Source: Candidatus Kuenenia stuttgartensis
GTDB lineage: Bacteria; Planctomycetota; Planctomycetia; Planctomycetales; Planctomycetaceae
Direction: 5' to 3'
Length of the DNA: 39,302 nucleotides
NCBI GenBank assembly: GCA_945861865.1
Contig: CAMAWN010000034.1
Location: 1-39,302 of the forward strand
Of this stretch, positions 18,098 to 26,285 are shown one piece after another. Below the pieces are notes generated by a model that worked only from the letters and a program-made list of their open reading frames with translations, was not told where the DNA came from and ran no database searches. The translations under genes and the position numbers were made by a program. The stretch's first letter is position 1, and each line of letters starts with the position of its first letter.

Positions 18098-19439
18098 ACG
18101 AGCGCAGCGACTCAAAGATCGAGCCACCGAGATAGCCAACGTCCGTTCTGAGTGTCTCTTCCAGCCGCAGCAACTGGTTGTACTTCGCGAGCCGCTCACT
18201 GCGTGCGACGGAGCCAACCTTTAACTGCCCCGCACCAGTCGCGACGACCAGGTCGGCGATGGTCGTGTCCTCGGTCTCGCCGCTGCGAGCCGACACGACC
18301 GGCCAATAGCCGTTGTCGATCGCCAGTCTCAACGTCGCCAATGTTTCGGTGAGCGTGCCGATCTGATTCGGCTTGATGAGCACACTGTTCGCAACGCCGC
18401 GCTCAATCCCCTCGCGCAGCCGAGCCACATTCGTCACGAACAGATCGTCGCCGATGAGCTGCACTCGTTTGCCGAGTCGTTCGGTGATGAGCCGCCAGCC
18501 AGTCCAGTCGTCTTCGGCCAGCGGGTCTTCGAGGCTGATGATCGGATACCGCGCGACCCAACCCTCGAGCAGATCGACCATTTGTTCGGCGGTCAGCGGT
18601 GACGACGACACGCTCGGCAAACGATAGCGGCCATCCTCGAAGAAGTGCGTGCTGGCGACGTCCAGCCCGATCGCGACATCATCGCCCGGATTCAAGCCGG
18701 CCACCTCAATTGCAGCGACGACGAGTTCAATCGCCTCTTCGTTCGTGCGCAGCTTCGGCCCGTAGCCGCCTTCATCGCCGACCAGAATGCCTTCGTGTCC
18801 GCGCTCGATCAGCACTCGGCCAAGCCGCCGGTAGACCGTGACGATCCACTCGAACGCTTGCGAGTACGATGTCGCTCCGACCGGCAGGATCAGAAAGTCT
18901 TGAAACTCCAACTGACGCCCCGCATGCAAGCCGCCGGAAATCATGTTGACCATCGGTAACGGCAGCAGCATTCGCATGCCAAGTTTGTCGAGCACGATTT
19001 CAACGTGCCCCACGATGGCGTCCCAAATCTCTCGAAACCGGATGACCGGCGACACCCCGCGCGCCTCCGCCGACGCGTATGCCACGGCCAACGACGTGCC
19101 GAGAATCGCGTTCGCTCCGAGTCGTGACTTCTGTGGCGTGCCGTCGAGTTCAATCAGCCGTCGATCAATCTCCGCTTGGTCGTCCGCATCGAGGCCGATG
19201 ATCGCTGACGCGATTTCCGTGCAGACATTTCGCACCGCTTGCCGAACTCCCAAGCCGTCCAGTCGCGAGTCACTGCGATCCCGCAACTCGACCGCCTCGA
19301 ACCGTCCGGTGCTCGCGCCGCTGGGGACCATCGCTCGCCCCGGCCGAGCACCCGCGCAGGTCACTTCCACTTCGACCGTCGGCTTGCCTCGGCTGTCGAA
19401 GACTTCGCGGGCGTGTACTCGTTCAATGCGGCTGGTCAC
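18096..19439 (-). CDS. eno: Divergent enolase
   Basis: At 447 residues it is slightly longer than typical enolase (about 430), with an insert near residues 133-157 (IRFREIWDAIVGHVEIVLDK). Enolase converts 2-phosphoglycerate to phosphoenolpyruvate in glycolysis. Retained features are PSGASTG (39-45), His172, the acid Glu223 (GDEGGY), metal ligands Asp260, Glu304 (EDPLAEDDW) and Asp331 (GDDLFVTN), Lys356 (LIKPNQIG), Arg385-Ser386 and Lys407 (GQLKVGS). Two active-site positions differ: the SHRSGET histidine is Ala384, and the QEFM glutamate is Asp181. It could be the cell's enolase or a paralogue with altered chemistry. It lies 8 bases upstream of nothing shared but is followed closely by leuS on the same strand. 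Confidence 0.9.
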   Translation of the reverse strand: MTSRIERVHAREVFDSRGKPTVEVEVTCAGARPGRAMVPSGASTGRFEAVELRDRSDSRLDGLGVRQAVRNVCTEIASAIIGLDADDQAEIDRRLIELDGTPQKSRLGANAILGTSLAVAYASAEARGVSPVIRFREIWDAIVGHVEIVLDKLGMRMLLPLPMVNMISGGLHAGRQLEFQDFLILPVGATSYSQAFEWIVTVYRRLGRVLIERGHEGILVGDEGGYGPKLRTNEEAIELVVAAIEVAGLNPGDDVAIGLDVASTHFFEDGRYRLPSVSSSPLTAEQMVDLLEGWVARYPIISLEDPLAEDDWTGWRLITERLGKRVQLIGDDLFVTNVARLREGIERGVANSVLIKPNQIGTLTETLATLRLAIDNGYWPVVSARSGETEDTTIADLVVATGAGQLKVGSVARSERLAKYNQLLRLEETLRTDVGYLGGSIFESLRS

Positions 19440-19446
19440 GATCCAC

Positions 19447-22400
19447 CTACTTCACAACAAAGTTCAACATGCGGCCGGGAACGTAAACGACTTTCACGAC
19501 CGTCTTGCCTTCCAATTGCGCAACGACGGTGTCTTCGCGCCGAGCCGCCGCTTCGATCGTGCCTTGATCGGCCTTCGCGGCGACGGTGATTTTTGCTCGC
19601 AGCTTGCCGTTGATTTGGACGGGGACGTCGATCACCGAGTCCTCGACCAGCTTCGGATCGAACTTCGGCCACGGTTCGTAGGCCAGCGTCGTAGTGCCGC
19701 CGAGCAGTTGCCACAACTCTTCGGCGAGATGCGGAGCCAGCGGGCTGAGCAGCAGCACGAACGGTCGCAGGATCGAGACAGGGCGGACGTTCCAATTCGC
19801 GACTTCGTTCATGAATTCCATCAGCCGGCTGATCGACGTGTTGAAGCCCAGCGTTTCAATGTCGTGCGTCACGGCCTTGATCGTCTTGTGCAGCAGACGC
19901 AATTGCGGTTCGGCGGGCGTTGTGTCTTGCATGGCGGGATTCAATCGCACATCGTCGGCTCGATCGTCGGTGATCGTCCGCCACACGCGAGACAGGAAGC
20001 GGAAGACTCCCTCGACCCCTTGCATCGACCACGGCTTCACTTGTTCGAGCGGCCCCATGAACATCTCGTACAGCCGCAGCGAATCGGCTCCGTAGTTCTC
20101 CACCACCGTGTCCGGGTTGATGACGTTGCCACGCGATTTTGACATCTTGAACGCTCGCGATTCGATGCGGATATCGGGATAGTCGGTCAGCACGAACGAG
20201 TCGCCGGATTTCTTGACCGCGTCGGGTGACAGCTTCACCGTCGCAAGCTTTTCACTGGTCGACTTGAGGATCGCATTCCCGTCTTCGTCATCGGTGACTT
20301 CGGCGGAGCTGACCCATTCGCCAGCCGACTTCTCGTATCCCGTGAATTCGACCTCGCCGAGGATCATGCCTTGGTTGACCAGCCGCTGAAACGGCTCGGC
20401 GGTGTGGACGTGGCCGCGGTCGAAGAGCACTTTGTGCCAGAACCGCGAGTACAACAGATGCAGCACGGCGTGCTCGGCCCCGCCGACGTACAGGTCGACC
20501 GGGAGCCACTGCTGTTCCACCTGTGGGTCGATGAAGGCGGACGAATTCTTGTTGTCCACGAACCGCAAGTAGTACCAGCACGAGCCGGCCCATTGCGGCA
20601 TCGTGTTGGTCTCGCGTTTCAGCTTCGTGCCGTCGCTCGCAGTCTTGAACAGCCACGACTCCGGAGCTTTCGAGAGCATCGGTTCCGGCGTGCCGGTCGG
20701 TTTGAAGTCGGCCATCTCCGGCAACGTGATCGGCAACGCCGACTCGGCATCGACTCGCAGCAGTCCCGTGGGCTGACCGTCGGCATCCAGTTCATGCCAA
20801 AGCGGAAACGGCTCCCCCCAATACCGCTGCCGGCTGAAGAGCCAGTCTCGCAAGCGATAGTTGACCGCCTTGCGGCCGAACCCCTGAAGTGCGAGATCCC
20901 CTGTGATGCGGGTCGCAAAGATCTTTGACTTCAATCCAGAGTAGTCTCCCGAATTGATTGAGAATCCCATTTCAGGAAAGGCTGAATCAAAATTCTCTGG
21001 ATGGAGAATGTAAAGCATCCTTAAGACGGTCGCTTTCAGATGACCATCTTTCAGATTTCCGTTTTCGTCGAGCAAATCAGAAATTTGTCCAAGTGCTTGT
21101 GATTGTGTCAGCGAATTCAGGAGATCAGCCTCAAACTCGACGGCACTTTGACTGCAATGACTTCCAAGCCATTCGTCAGAAGCCTGCACGACGGCCTTGA
21201 TTGGCAATTCGTATTTGGTTGCGAACTCGAAGTCCCTTTCGTCATGCGCCGGCACGGCCATGATGGCTCCGGTGCCGTAGCTGATGAGGACGTAGTCGGC
21301 GATCCAGACGGGAACTTTTTCGCCGTTGATCGGGTTGATCGCGTAGCCGCCGGTAAAGACGCCGCTTTTCGTTTTGGCGAGTTCCGTACGGTCGAGGTCG
21401 CTCTTGAACGAGGCTTGCTGGCGGTATTCATCGACCGCCGCGCGTTGCTCCGGAGTCGTCAGTCGATCGACCGCCGGATGCTCCGGTGCGAGCACCATGT
21501 ACGTCGCACCGAACAACGTGTCGGGTCGCGTCGTGTAGACACGGAGCACGTCGTCGGCTGGTTCACGCGGAAATCCAGACTTCGCTCGTGCCGCTTGCCA
21601 CTCGTCAAACTCGTGACCCAAAAAGAAATCGACTTCGGCGCCTTCGCTCCGGCCAATCCAATTGCGTTGCATCAGCTTGATCGACTCGGGCCAGTTGAGG
21701 TTGTCCAACTCGGTCGCGAGCCGGTCGCCGTACGCCGTGATGCGGAGCAGCCACTGACGGAGCGGGATGCGTTCGACGGGGTGGCCGCCGCGTTCGCTCT
21801 TGCCGTCGATGACCTCTTCGTTCGCCAGCACCGTGCCGAGCGCGGGGCACCAGTTGACCGGAGCCTCATGCTGGTACGCCAGCCGCTGCTTGTCCTGATA
21901 CCGACGCACGGCCACGTCACCTTGCGAGGCGACATCCGCCGGGATCGGCAGTTCGGAAATGGGCCGTCCTCGGCCGATGCGTTGGACGCCGTCCGGGCCG
22001 GTCCACTCACAAGTGGCGTCGTACCAAGTGTCGAAGAGCGTCAAAAAGATCCACTGCGTCCAGCGAAAATAGTCGGGGTCGGTCGTGGCCAGCTCGCGGT
22101 TCCAGTCGTAGCTGAAGCCGAGCGATTTGAGTTGCCGCTTGAACGTCTCGATGTTCTTCGCCGTCGTGATGGCCGGATGCGTGCCGGTCTTGATCGCGTA
22201 TTCTTCCGCGGGGAGTCCGAAGGCATCCCAGCCCATCGGATGCAGGACTTGCTTCCCCTTCATGCGGTTGTAGCGGCAGACGATATCGGTCGCCGTGTAG
22301 CCTTCGGGATGCCCGACATGCAGACCGGCTCCCGACGGATACGGAAACATGTCGAGCACATACATCTTCTCTTTGTTGGGATCGAACGGGCCGGTCGCGA

Positions 22401-22467
22401 AAGTTTGATGTTCTTCCCAAAAGGCTTGCCACTTGGGTTCGAGGCGTTTGGCGTCGTAGCGAGGCAT
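19447..22467 (-). CDS. leuS: Leucyl-tRNA synthetase
   Basis: The ATG at 22467 gives 1006 residues, starting [20 protein letters not shown]. Class Ia landmarks are HVGHPEG at 50-56 (HIGH motif), a full CP1 editing domain ([19 protein letters not shown], then [19 protein letters not shown]), the core [18 protein letters not shown], and [13 protein letters not shown] near 773-786. The enzyme charges tRNA-Leu and edits mischarged tRNA. It is longer than most bacterial enzymes (about 860 to 960). The extra length is largely an insertion of about 70 residues after Trp433, between the editing domain and the catalytic core, and it has visibly lower GC. The leader just upstream is an AT-rich repeat with no obvious ribosome-binding site. 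Confidence 0.97.
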   Translation of the reverse strand: MPRYDAKRLEPKWQAFWEEHQTFATGPFDPNKEKMYVLDMFPYPSGAGLHVGHPEGYTATDIVCRYNRMKGKQVLHPMGWDAFGLPAEEYAIKTGTHPAITTAKNIETFKRQLKSLGFSYDWNRELATTDPDYFRWTQWIFLTLFDTWYDATCEWTGPDGVQRIGRGRPISELPIPADVASQGDVAVRRYQDKQRLAYQHEAPVNWCPALGTVLANEEVIDGKSERGGHPVERIPLRQWLLRITAYGDRLATELDNLNWPESIKLMQRNWIGRSEGAEVDFFLGHEFDEWQAARAKSGFPREPADDVLRVYTTRPDTLFGATYMVLAPEHPAVDRLTTPEQRAAVDEYRQQASFKSDLDRTELAKTKSGVFTGGYAINPINGEKVPVWIADYVLISYGTGAIMAVPAHDERDFEFATKYELPIKAVVQASDEWLGSHCSQSAVEFEADLLNSLTQSQALGQISDLLDENGNLKDGHLKATVLRMLYILHPENFDSAFPEMGFSINSGDYSGLKSKIFATRITGDLALQGFGRKAVNYRLRDWLFSRQRYWGEPFPLWHELDADGQPTGLLRVDAESALPITLPEMADFKPTGTPEPMLSKAPESWLFKTASDGTKLKRETNTMPQWAGSCWYYLRFVDNKNSSAFIDPQVEQQWLPVDLYVGGAEHAVLHLLYSRFWHKVLFDRGHVHTAEPFQRLVNQGMILGEVEFTGYEKSAGEWVSSAEVTDDEDGNAILKSTSEKLATVKLSPDAVKKSGDSFVLTDYPDIRIESRAFKMSKSRGNVINPDTVVENYGADSLRLYEMFMGPLEQVKPWSMQGVEGVFRFLSRVWRTITDDRADDVRLNPAMQDTTPAEPQLRLLHKTIKAVTHDIETLGFNTSISRLMEFMNEVANWNVRPVSILRPFVLLLSPLAPHLAEELWQLLGGTTTLAYEPWPKFDPKLVEDSVIDVPVQINGKLRAKITVAAKADQGTIEAAARREDTVVAQLEGKTVVKVVYVPGRMLNFVVK

Positions 22468-22471
22468 GAGC

Positions 22472-22505
22472 GATCTCAAATTGCAGATTTCAAATCTCAA
22501 ATCCA
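22472..22505. repeat. AT-rich GATTTGAAATTTGA-like leader repeat
   Basis: Immediately upstream of the leuS ATG (minus strand) is a run of near-repeats of GATTTGA/AATTTGA units. The loop of the hairpin at 7461-7480 contains a related GATTTCAAATTTCAAATT tract. Such tracts stand out against the high-GC background. They may be dispersed repeats, and here the tract replaces the expected Shine-Dalgarno region. Confidence 0.5.
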
Positions 22506-22547
22506 AAACGAGGCGGGAGTGTAGAAACGGACTCGTTCAAAACGAAG

Positions 22548-22577
22548 CAGCCCGGCTGCGGTGAGGCAGTCGGGCTG
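22548..22577 (-). terminator. Intrinsic terminator after the DUF1501 gene
   Basis: CAGCCCGGCTGC (22548-22559) pairs with GCAGTCGGGCTG (22566-22577) over 12 positions with one wobble and a six-base loop. On the minus strand it is followed by CTTCGTTTTGA, a modest T-run. It separates the DUF1549/DUF1501 pair from leuS. Confidence 0.6.
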
Positions 22578-22599
22578 ATTGGGGCACGCAACGATGTGG

Positions 22600-22617
22600 C
22601 CCGAACGCCGACGTCCG
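22600..22617. repeat. Short dispersed motif, copy 2
   Basis: CCCGAACGCCGACGTCCG is a near match to the motif at 6551-6569. It lies in the 3' region of the DUF1501 gene. Evidence is limited to these two short copies. Confidence 0.35.
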
Positions 22618-22649
22618 GTCCGGCCAGTGTTCGAGCGTGAGCGTTCAAA

Positions 22650-23951
22650 CTATGCGAACAGCTTTGCGACCGGCTTGCCGCCGTCCACGATCTTGATCGG
22701 GCGGCCGAGCGGGCTGATGTTTTCGTGAGCCGGGTTCACGTCGAGGGCTTGGCAGATCGACGCGAACAGATCGTGAACCGTGACCGGATCGTGAGCGACC
22801 GCGCTGCCGTCCTTCGTGGAGGCTCCGATGACTTGACCACCCTTGATTCCGCAGCCGGCCATCGCGGCGTTGAAGACGCGCGGGTAGTGGTCTCGGCCGC
22901 CGCGCGGGTTGATGCGCGGGGTGCGTCCGAATTCGCCCATCCAGACGACGAGTGTTTTGTCGAGCAGGCCGCGCTCTTTCAGATCGCTGATGAGCGCGGC
23001 CATGCCGGGATCGACGGAGCCGATCAAGGTCGCGGTGCGGCTGAAGACGTCTTGGTGCGTGTCCCAATTTCCGCCGCCTCCGCCTTGGCCGCGTGAGGCG
23101 ATTTCGACGAACGGCACGCCGGACTCCACCATGCGGCGCGCGAGCAGACAGCCCTTGCCGAATTCGGAACTGCCGTAGCGGTCGCGCGTCGTTGGCGACT
23201 CGTCATCGAACTGGAAGCGTTTGACTTCCGGGCTGAGCACCAACTTCGAGGCCTTCGAGTAAAGCTGCTTGTGGTTCGTGGCGACGACTTGGCCGCCTCG
23301 GTCGGAGAATTCTTTTTCGATCTGGTCGAGCAACCCGACTCGGCGATTGAAGCGGTCGGCATTGGTGGAAGCGGCGACGTTTTGCGGCAACTCGCCAGGG
23401 CGATCAACCACGAACGGCTCATAATCGACGCCGAGGAATCCGGCTCCTTCGGTCGGACCAACGGAGACAACGGTCGGCAGATCGCGATCGAGATCACCGA
23501 GCATCTTGGCGATGTTGCAGCCGAGCGACGGGTATTTCACGCTGCTCGACGGGATGTAGCCGGTGTGCATCTGGAAGGTCGCTCGTTGATGCTGGCCCTC
23601 CTTGTTGGTCAGCGAGCGGATGAGGGCGATCTCGTTCATCACTTTGGCGACGTTGTCCCAGCCGTTGGCGATTTGAATTCCGGGGACGTTGGTGTCGATG
23701 GCTTTCGTTTCGCCGGTGACTTCGGCGTTGTCGGGCTTGGGGTCGAACGTCTCGAACTGGCTGGGTGCTCCGTTCATCCAGAGCAGGATCATCGACTTGC
23801 CCTGCTTCTGGAGTTCGGCCGCTTGTAGGCTCATCAAGTCCCGCAAGTTGAGCGTGCCGGCTGCGGCCGCGCTGGCCGTGACGGTGTGCAAGAACCCGCG
23901 ACGGCTGAGACCGCGCGACGTGATACGAATCTGTTCGTGATGACTGAGCAT
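22650..23951 (-). CDS. DUF1501 family protein, Tat-exported
   Basis: The 433-residue product has a twin-arginine leader (SRRGFLHTVTASAAAAG, Arg17-Arg18) and the alkaline-phosphatase/sulfatase-like fold of DUF1501. Signatures include LWMNGAPSQFETFDPKPD, LIRSLTNKEGQHQRATFQMH, the mid-protein CLLARRMVESGVPFVEI, and VWMGEFGRTPRINPRGGRDH near the C-terminus. The family is hugely expanded in planctomycetes and usually paired with a DUF1549/DUF1553 gene, as it is here, 57 bases downstream of it. The function is not proven. Periplasmic handling of sulfated or phosphorylated polymers is often suggested. The length is normal. Confidence 0.92.
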   Translation of the reverse strand: MLSHHEQIRITSRGLSRRGFLHTVTASAAAAGTLNLRDLMSLQAAELQKQGKSMILLWMNGAPSQFETFDPKPDNAEVTGETKAIDTNVPGIQIANGWDNVAKVMNEIALIRSLTNKEGQHQRATFQMHTGYIPSSSVKYPSLGCNIAKMLGDLDRDLPTVVSVGPTEGAGFLGVDYEPFVVDRPGELPQNVAASTNADRFNRRVGLLDQIEKEFSDRGGQVVATNHKQLYSKASKLVLSPEVKRFQFDDESPTTRDRYGSSEFGKGCLLARRMVESGVPFVEIASRGQGGGGGNWDTHQDVFSRTATLIGSVDPGMAALISDLKERGLLDKTLVVWMGEFGRTPRINPRGGRDHYPRVFNAAMAGCGIKGGQVIGASTKDGSAVAHDPVTVHDLFASICQALDVNPAHENISPLGRPIKIVDGGKPVAKLFA

Positions 23952-24008
23952 GACGGGCTCCCGAATTCAAAACATTCGTGACGGTGGCAGACGCCGTGAA
24001 GTTTGTGG

Positions 24009-25964
24009 TTAACGCTTGGAAAGAAACTCGCTCGAATTCAACAGGCTCCAGGCGAGGTCTTCAAAGGCTTCGCGGCGGTTGCCGACTTTCGTGAGGTACT
24101 CGGTCGCGATGGTCAGTTCCTTCTTCGACGGATCGCGGGCGAGGAAGGACAGGTACAGTTCGGCGACCGCGTCCTTATCGTCTTTGTTGTTGGCCAGGAT
24201 TTGGCCGAGGCGTGTGTTACCGTCGGCACGCACGGCGTTGCTGATCGCCGGCAGGTTCATCAGGTACAGAGCTTGTGGGACGTTGCCGAGCAATTCGTCC
24301 TGCGGCGTGGACGGGTCATACCCAAACAAACTTTCGGCCATGCCGCGCGGGCTGCGTGGGCCAAAGCGGAGTCCTGGGCCTTGAACACGCTGCGGCCCTT
24401 CGTCCATGCCAAGCACTTTGACGACTGCATTGAAGACTTGATCGGACCGCAGCCGCACGGGAATTGCCGAAGCAAACGGAACGGGATTCTCGGTCGGTTC
24501 GTTGTAGCGGATCTGACGTTGGTAGGCGTTCGTGGTCGTGATCGTTCGCAGCAGCCATTTCAGGTCGTGGTCGTGCTTGACGAATTCGGCGGCGAGGTAG
24601 TCGAGTGCGGCGACCATGCGCGGCTTGCGTTCTGGGCCAAGATCGTCGATGGGCATGTAGAACCCTTCGCCGAGCAACTCGCCCCAGAGGCGATTAACCA
24701 GCGACTTCGCGAACCAAGTGTTGTTCGGCGACGTGATCCACTTGCCAAGCAATTCGCGGCGGTCTTCGTCTTCCATACCGATTCGGCCTTTGACGTTGGT
24801 CGTGAACAGTGCCGGCGTCATCAACTGGCCTTCGGCGTTGGGTTGTTTGAGATCCGGCATGTGATGCTCGGACTTGCCTCGGCCGGGGGGCATCGGCGGG
24901 GGAGGCATGTCTTTGATTTCCGGCAGAGTCAGCGCGCCGTCCCGGTTCTTGTCGGCGTTCTCCAGCAGGCGGTCGAAGAGGCGGCTGATCGGAGAGTCAC
25001 CGACTTCTTCCTTGGTCAACTTGCCGTCCTGGTTGCGGTCCATGAACGAGAAGGTCCGTTCGGGATTTTCCTGGAACGGTCCCGCTCCGAATCGTCCGCC
25101 AGGGCCGCGACCATCGAAGGACGCGATCGTGAAGCCGGCTGGATTGTTTGGCTCGCGCTGCAACGTGATGCGCGGGAAGAACGCGGCGAGCGAATGGAAT
25201 TGGTCGCGAGTCCATTTGTCGGTCGGGTGATCGTGGCAGTTCGCGCACTGCATTTGGATGCCGAGGAAAATGCGAGAGACTTCGCCAGCGATCTCTTCGG
25301 GGTTGCCTTCATGGATGAAGATCAACGCTGTCTCGCCGTGCTCGGTGATGTCCCCTTTGCCGGCGATCAGCGAGCGAGTGATGTCATCCCAGCCGGCGTC
25401 GGCTTGAAGTTGCTTGACCATCCAATCTTCAAACGTCGGAGCCATGACGCGGGCTCGTTCGTTGGTGGCTCGCAGGAACAGCACGTCGCGCCAGTAGCGT
25501 GCCCAATTCAACGCGTAATCGTTCGTGCCGAGCAGTTGCTCGACGACTTTGGTCCGCTTGTTTTGATCGGGATCGAGTCCGAAGAGCGTGACTTCCTTTG
25601 CGGTCGGGATCATGCCGGCGATGTCGAAGTGAACTCGGCGGAGGAAATCTTCGTCGTTGACGAGACCGGCCGGCGTGATTTTCGACGCTGCGAGTTGCTC
25701 GTCGATGAGGCGGTCCACTTCGGCGGCGGCGGTTTTCGCGTCGGCAGGACTTCCGTTCGAGATCAGCCGGGTGACTTTTGGTTCGATCGGTTTCGATTCA
25801 GCCGAAGCGATCTTGGCGGCTGGCTTGTCAGCTTCGTTTCCCTTGGCGGCGGGTTCTTCGGCGTTCGACCAAGACGTTGCCGAAATGCTTCCGGCCACGA
25901 GAGCTGCGCAAAGAACCGTCCATAATCCGCGTTGCCAACCGAATCGCGTCAGAATCGTTCGCAT
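24009..25964 (-). CDS. DUF1549/DUF1553 (PSCyt2/PSD1) protein with an EF-hand insert
   Basis: The ATG at 25964 gives 651 residues with a signal peptide (RGLWTVLCAALVAGSISA). An upstream frame extension of 86 residues lacks signal features and was not used. The DUF1549 part contains the haem-like CANCHDHPTDKW motif near residue 240, and the DUF1553 part follows from FAKSLVNRLWGELLGEGFYM to the end. Between them, near residues 300-350, are two EF-hand-like loops (DRNQDGKLTKEE and DKNRDGALTLPE) followed by a proline-rich spacer. That is a calcium-binding insertion into the usual architecture. It is co-transcribed with the DUF1501 gene and divergent from the first RTX protein. Confidence 0.92.
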   Translation of the reverse strand: MRTILTRFGWQRGLWTVLCAALVAGSISATSWSNAEEPAAKGNEADKPAAKIASAESKPIEPKVTRLISNGSPADAKTAAAEVDRLIDEQLAASKITPAGLVNDEDFLRRVHFDIAGMIPTAKEVTLFGLDPDQNKRTKVVEQLLGTNDYALNWARYWRDVLFLRATNERARVMAPTFEDWMVKQLQADAGWDDITRSLIAGKGDITEHGETALIFIHEGNPEEIAGEVSRIFLGIQMQCANCHDHPTDKWTRDQFHSLAAFFPRITLQREPNNPAGFTIASFDGRGPGGRFGAGPFQENPERTFSFMDRNQDGKLTKEEVGDSPISRLFDRLLENADKNRDGALTLPEIKDMPPPPMPPGRGKSEHHMPDLKQPNAEGQLMTPALFTTNVKGRIGMEDEDRRELLGKWITSPNNTWFAKSLVNRLWGELLGEGFYMPIDDLGPERKPRMVAALDYLAAEFVKHDHDLKWLLRTITTTNAYQRQIRYNEPTENPVPFASAIPVRLRSDQVFNAVVKVLGMDEGPQRVQGPGLRFGPRSPRGMAESLFGYDPSTPQDELLGNVPQALYLMNLPAISNAVRADGNTRLGQILANNKDDKDAVAELYLSFLARDPSKKELTIATEYLTKVGNRREAFEDLAWSLLNSSEFLSKR

Positions 25965-26285
25965 CGGAAAGGCCTTTCTGCCTGAAGGGGTTTTGCCGTC
26001 ACCGTCGGAAGTCGTTTCAACTCTATCATCACCATCGGCCGACCAACAACGACGAGATGAACCCCTTGAATCCCCCGGAGGTTTCGTCGAATTTCCACTG
26101 AAAAATAAGACTGGCTGTCTGGGTGCAGCACCGGTAGCATTTGCCCTCGAATATGACGTCTGCCGCCTGACGGCGGGAGCAAGCGAGCGAGTCCTGACCA
26201 ACTCTGGACTTCGAATTGTCACCAGCGGGCCGGTGCATTCGAGGTGGATCGCTGGCTGGGCATCCTCCGGTAATGAGGAGTTGCT
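25965..26285. other. Divergent intergenic region, presumed promoters both ways
   Basis: This 321-base stretch separates two genes transcribed away from each other. It must hold promoters for both, but I could not pick convincing -35/-10 pairs. A GAGGAG ribosome-binding site precedes the plus-strand ATG. No gene-like frame was found. Confidence 0.4.

Noticed and set aside
21103..22524. Plus-strand frame of 473 codons opposite leuS
   Set aside because: Antisense to an unmistakable LeuRS, with arginine-rich, non-protein-like composition.
22468..22649. T-box or other riboswitch upstream of leuS
   Set aside because: The region contains only the AT-rich repeat, a short motif and the terminator of the upstream gene. 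I saw no T-box sequence or specifier loop.
24003..25925. Long open frame (640 codons) on the plus strand
   Set aside because: It lies antisense to the DUF1549/DUF1553 gene, whose protein is clearly recognisable. High GC makes long antisense open frames common here.
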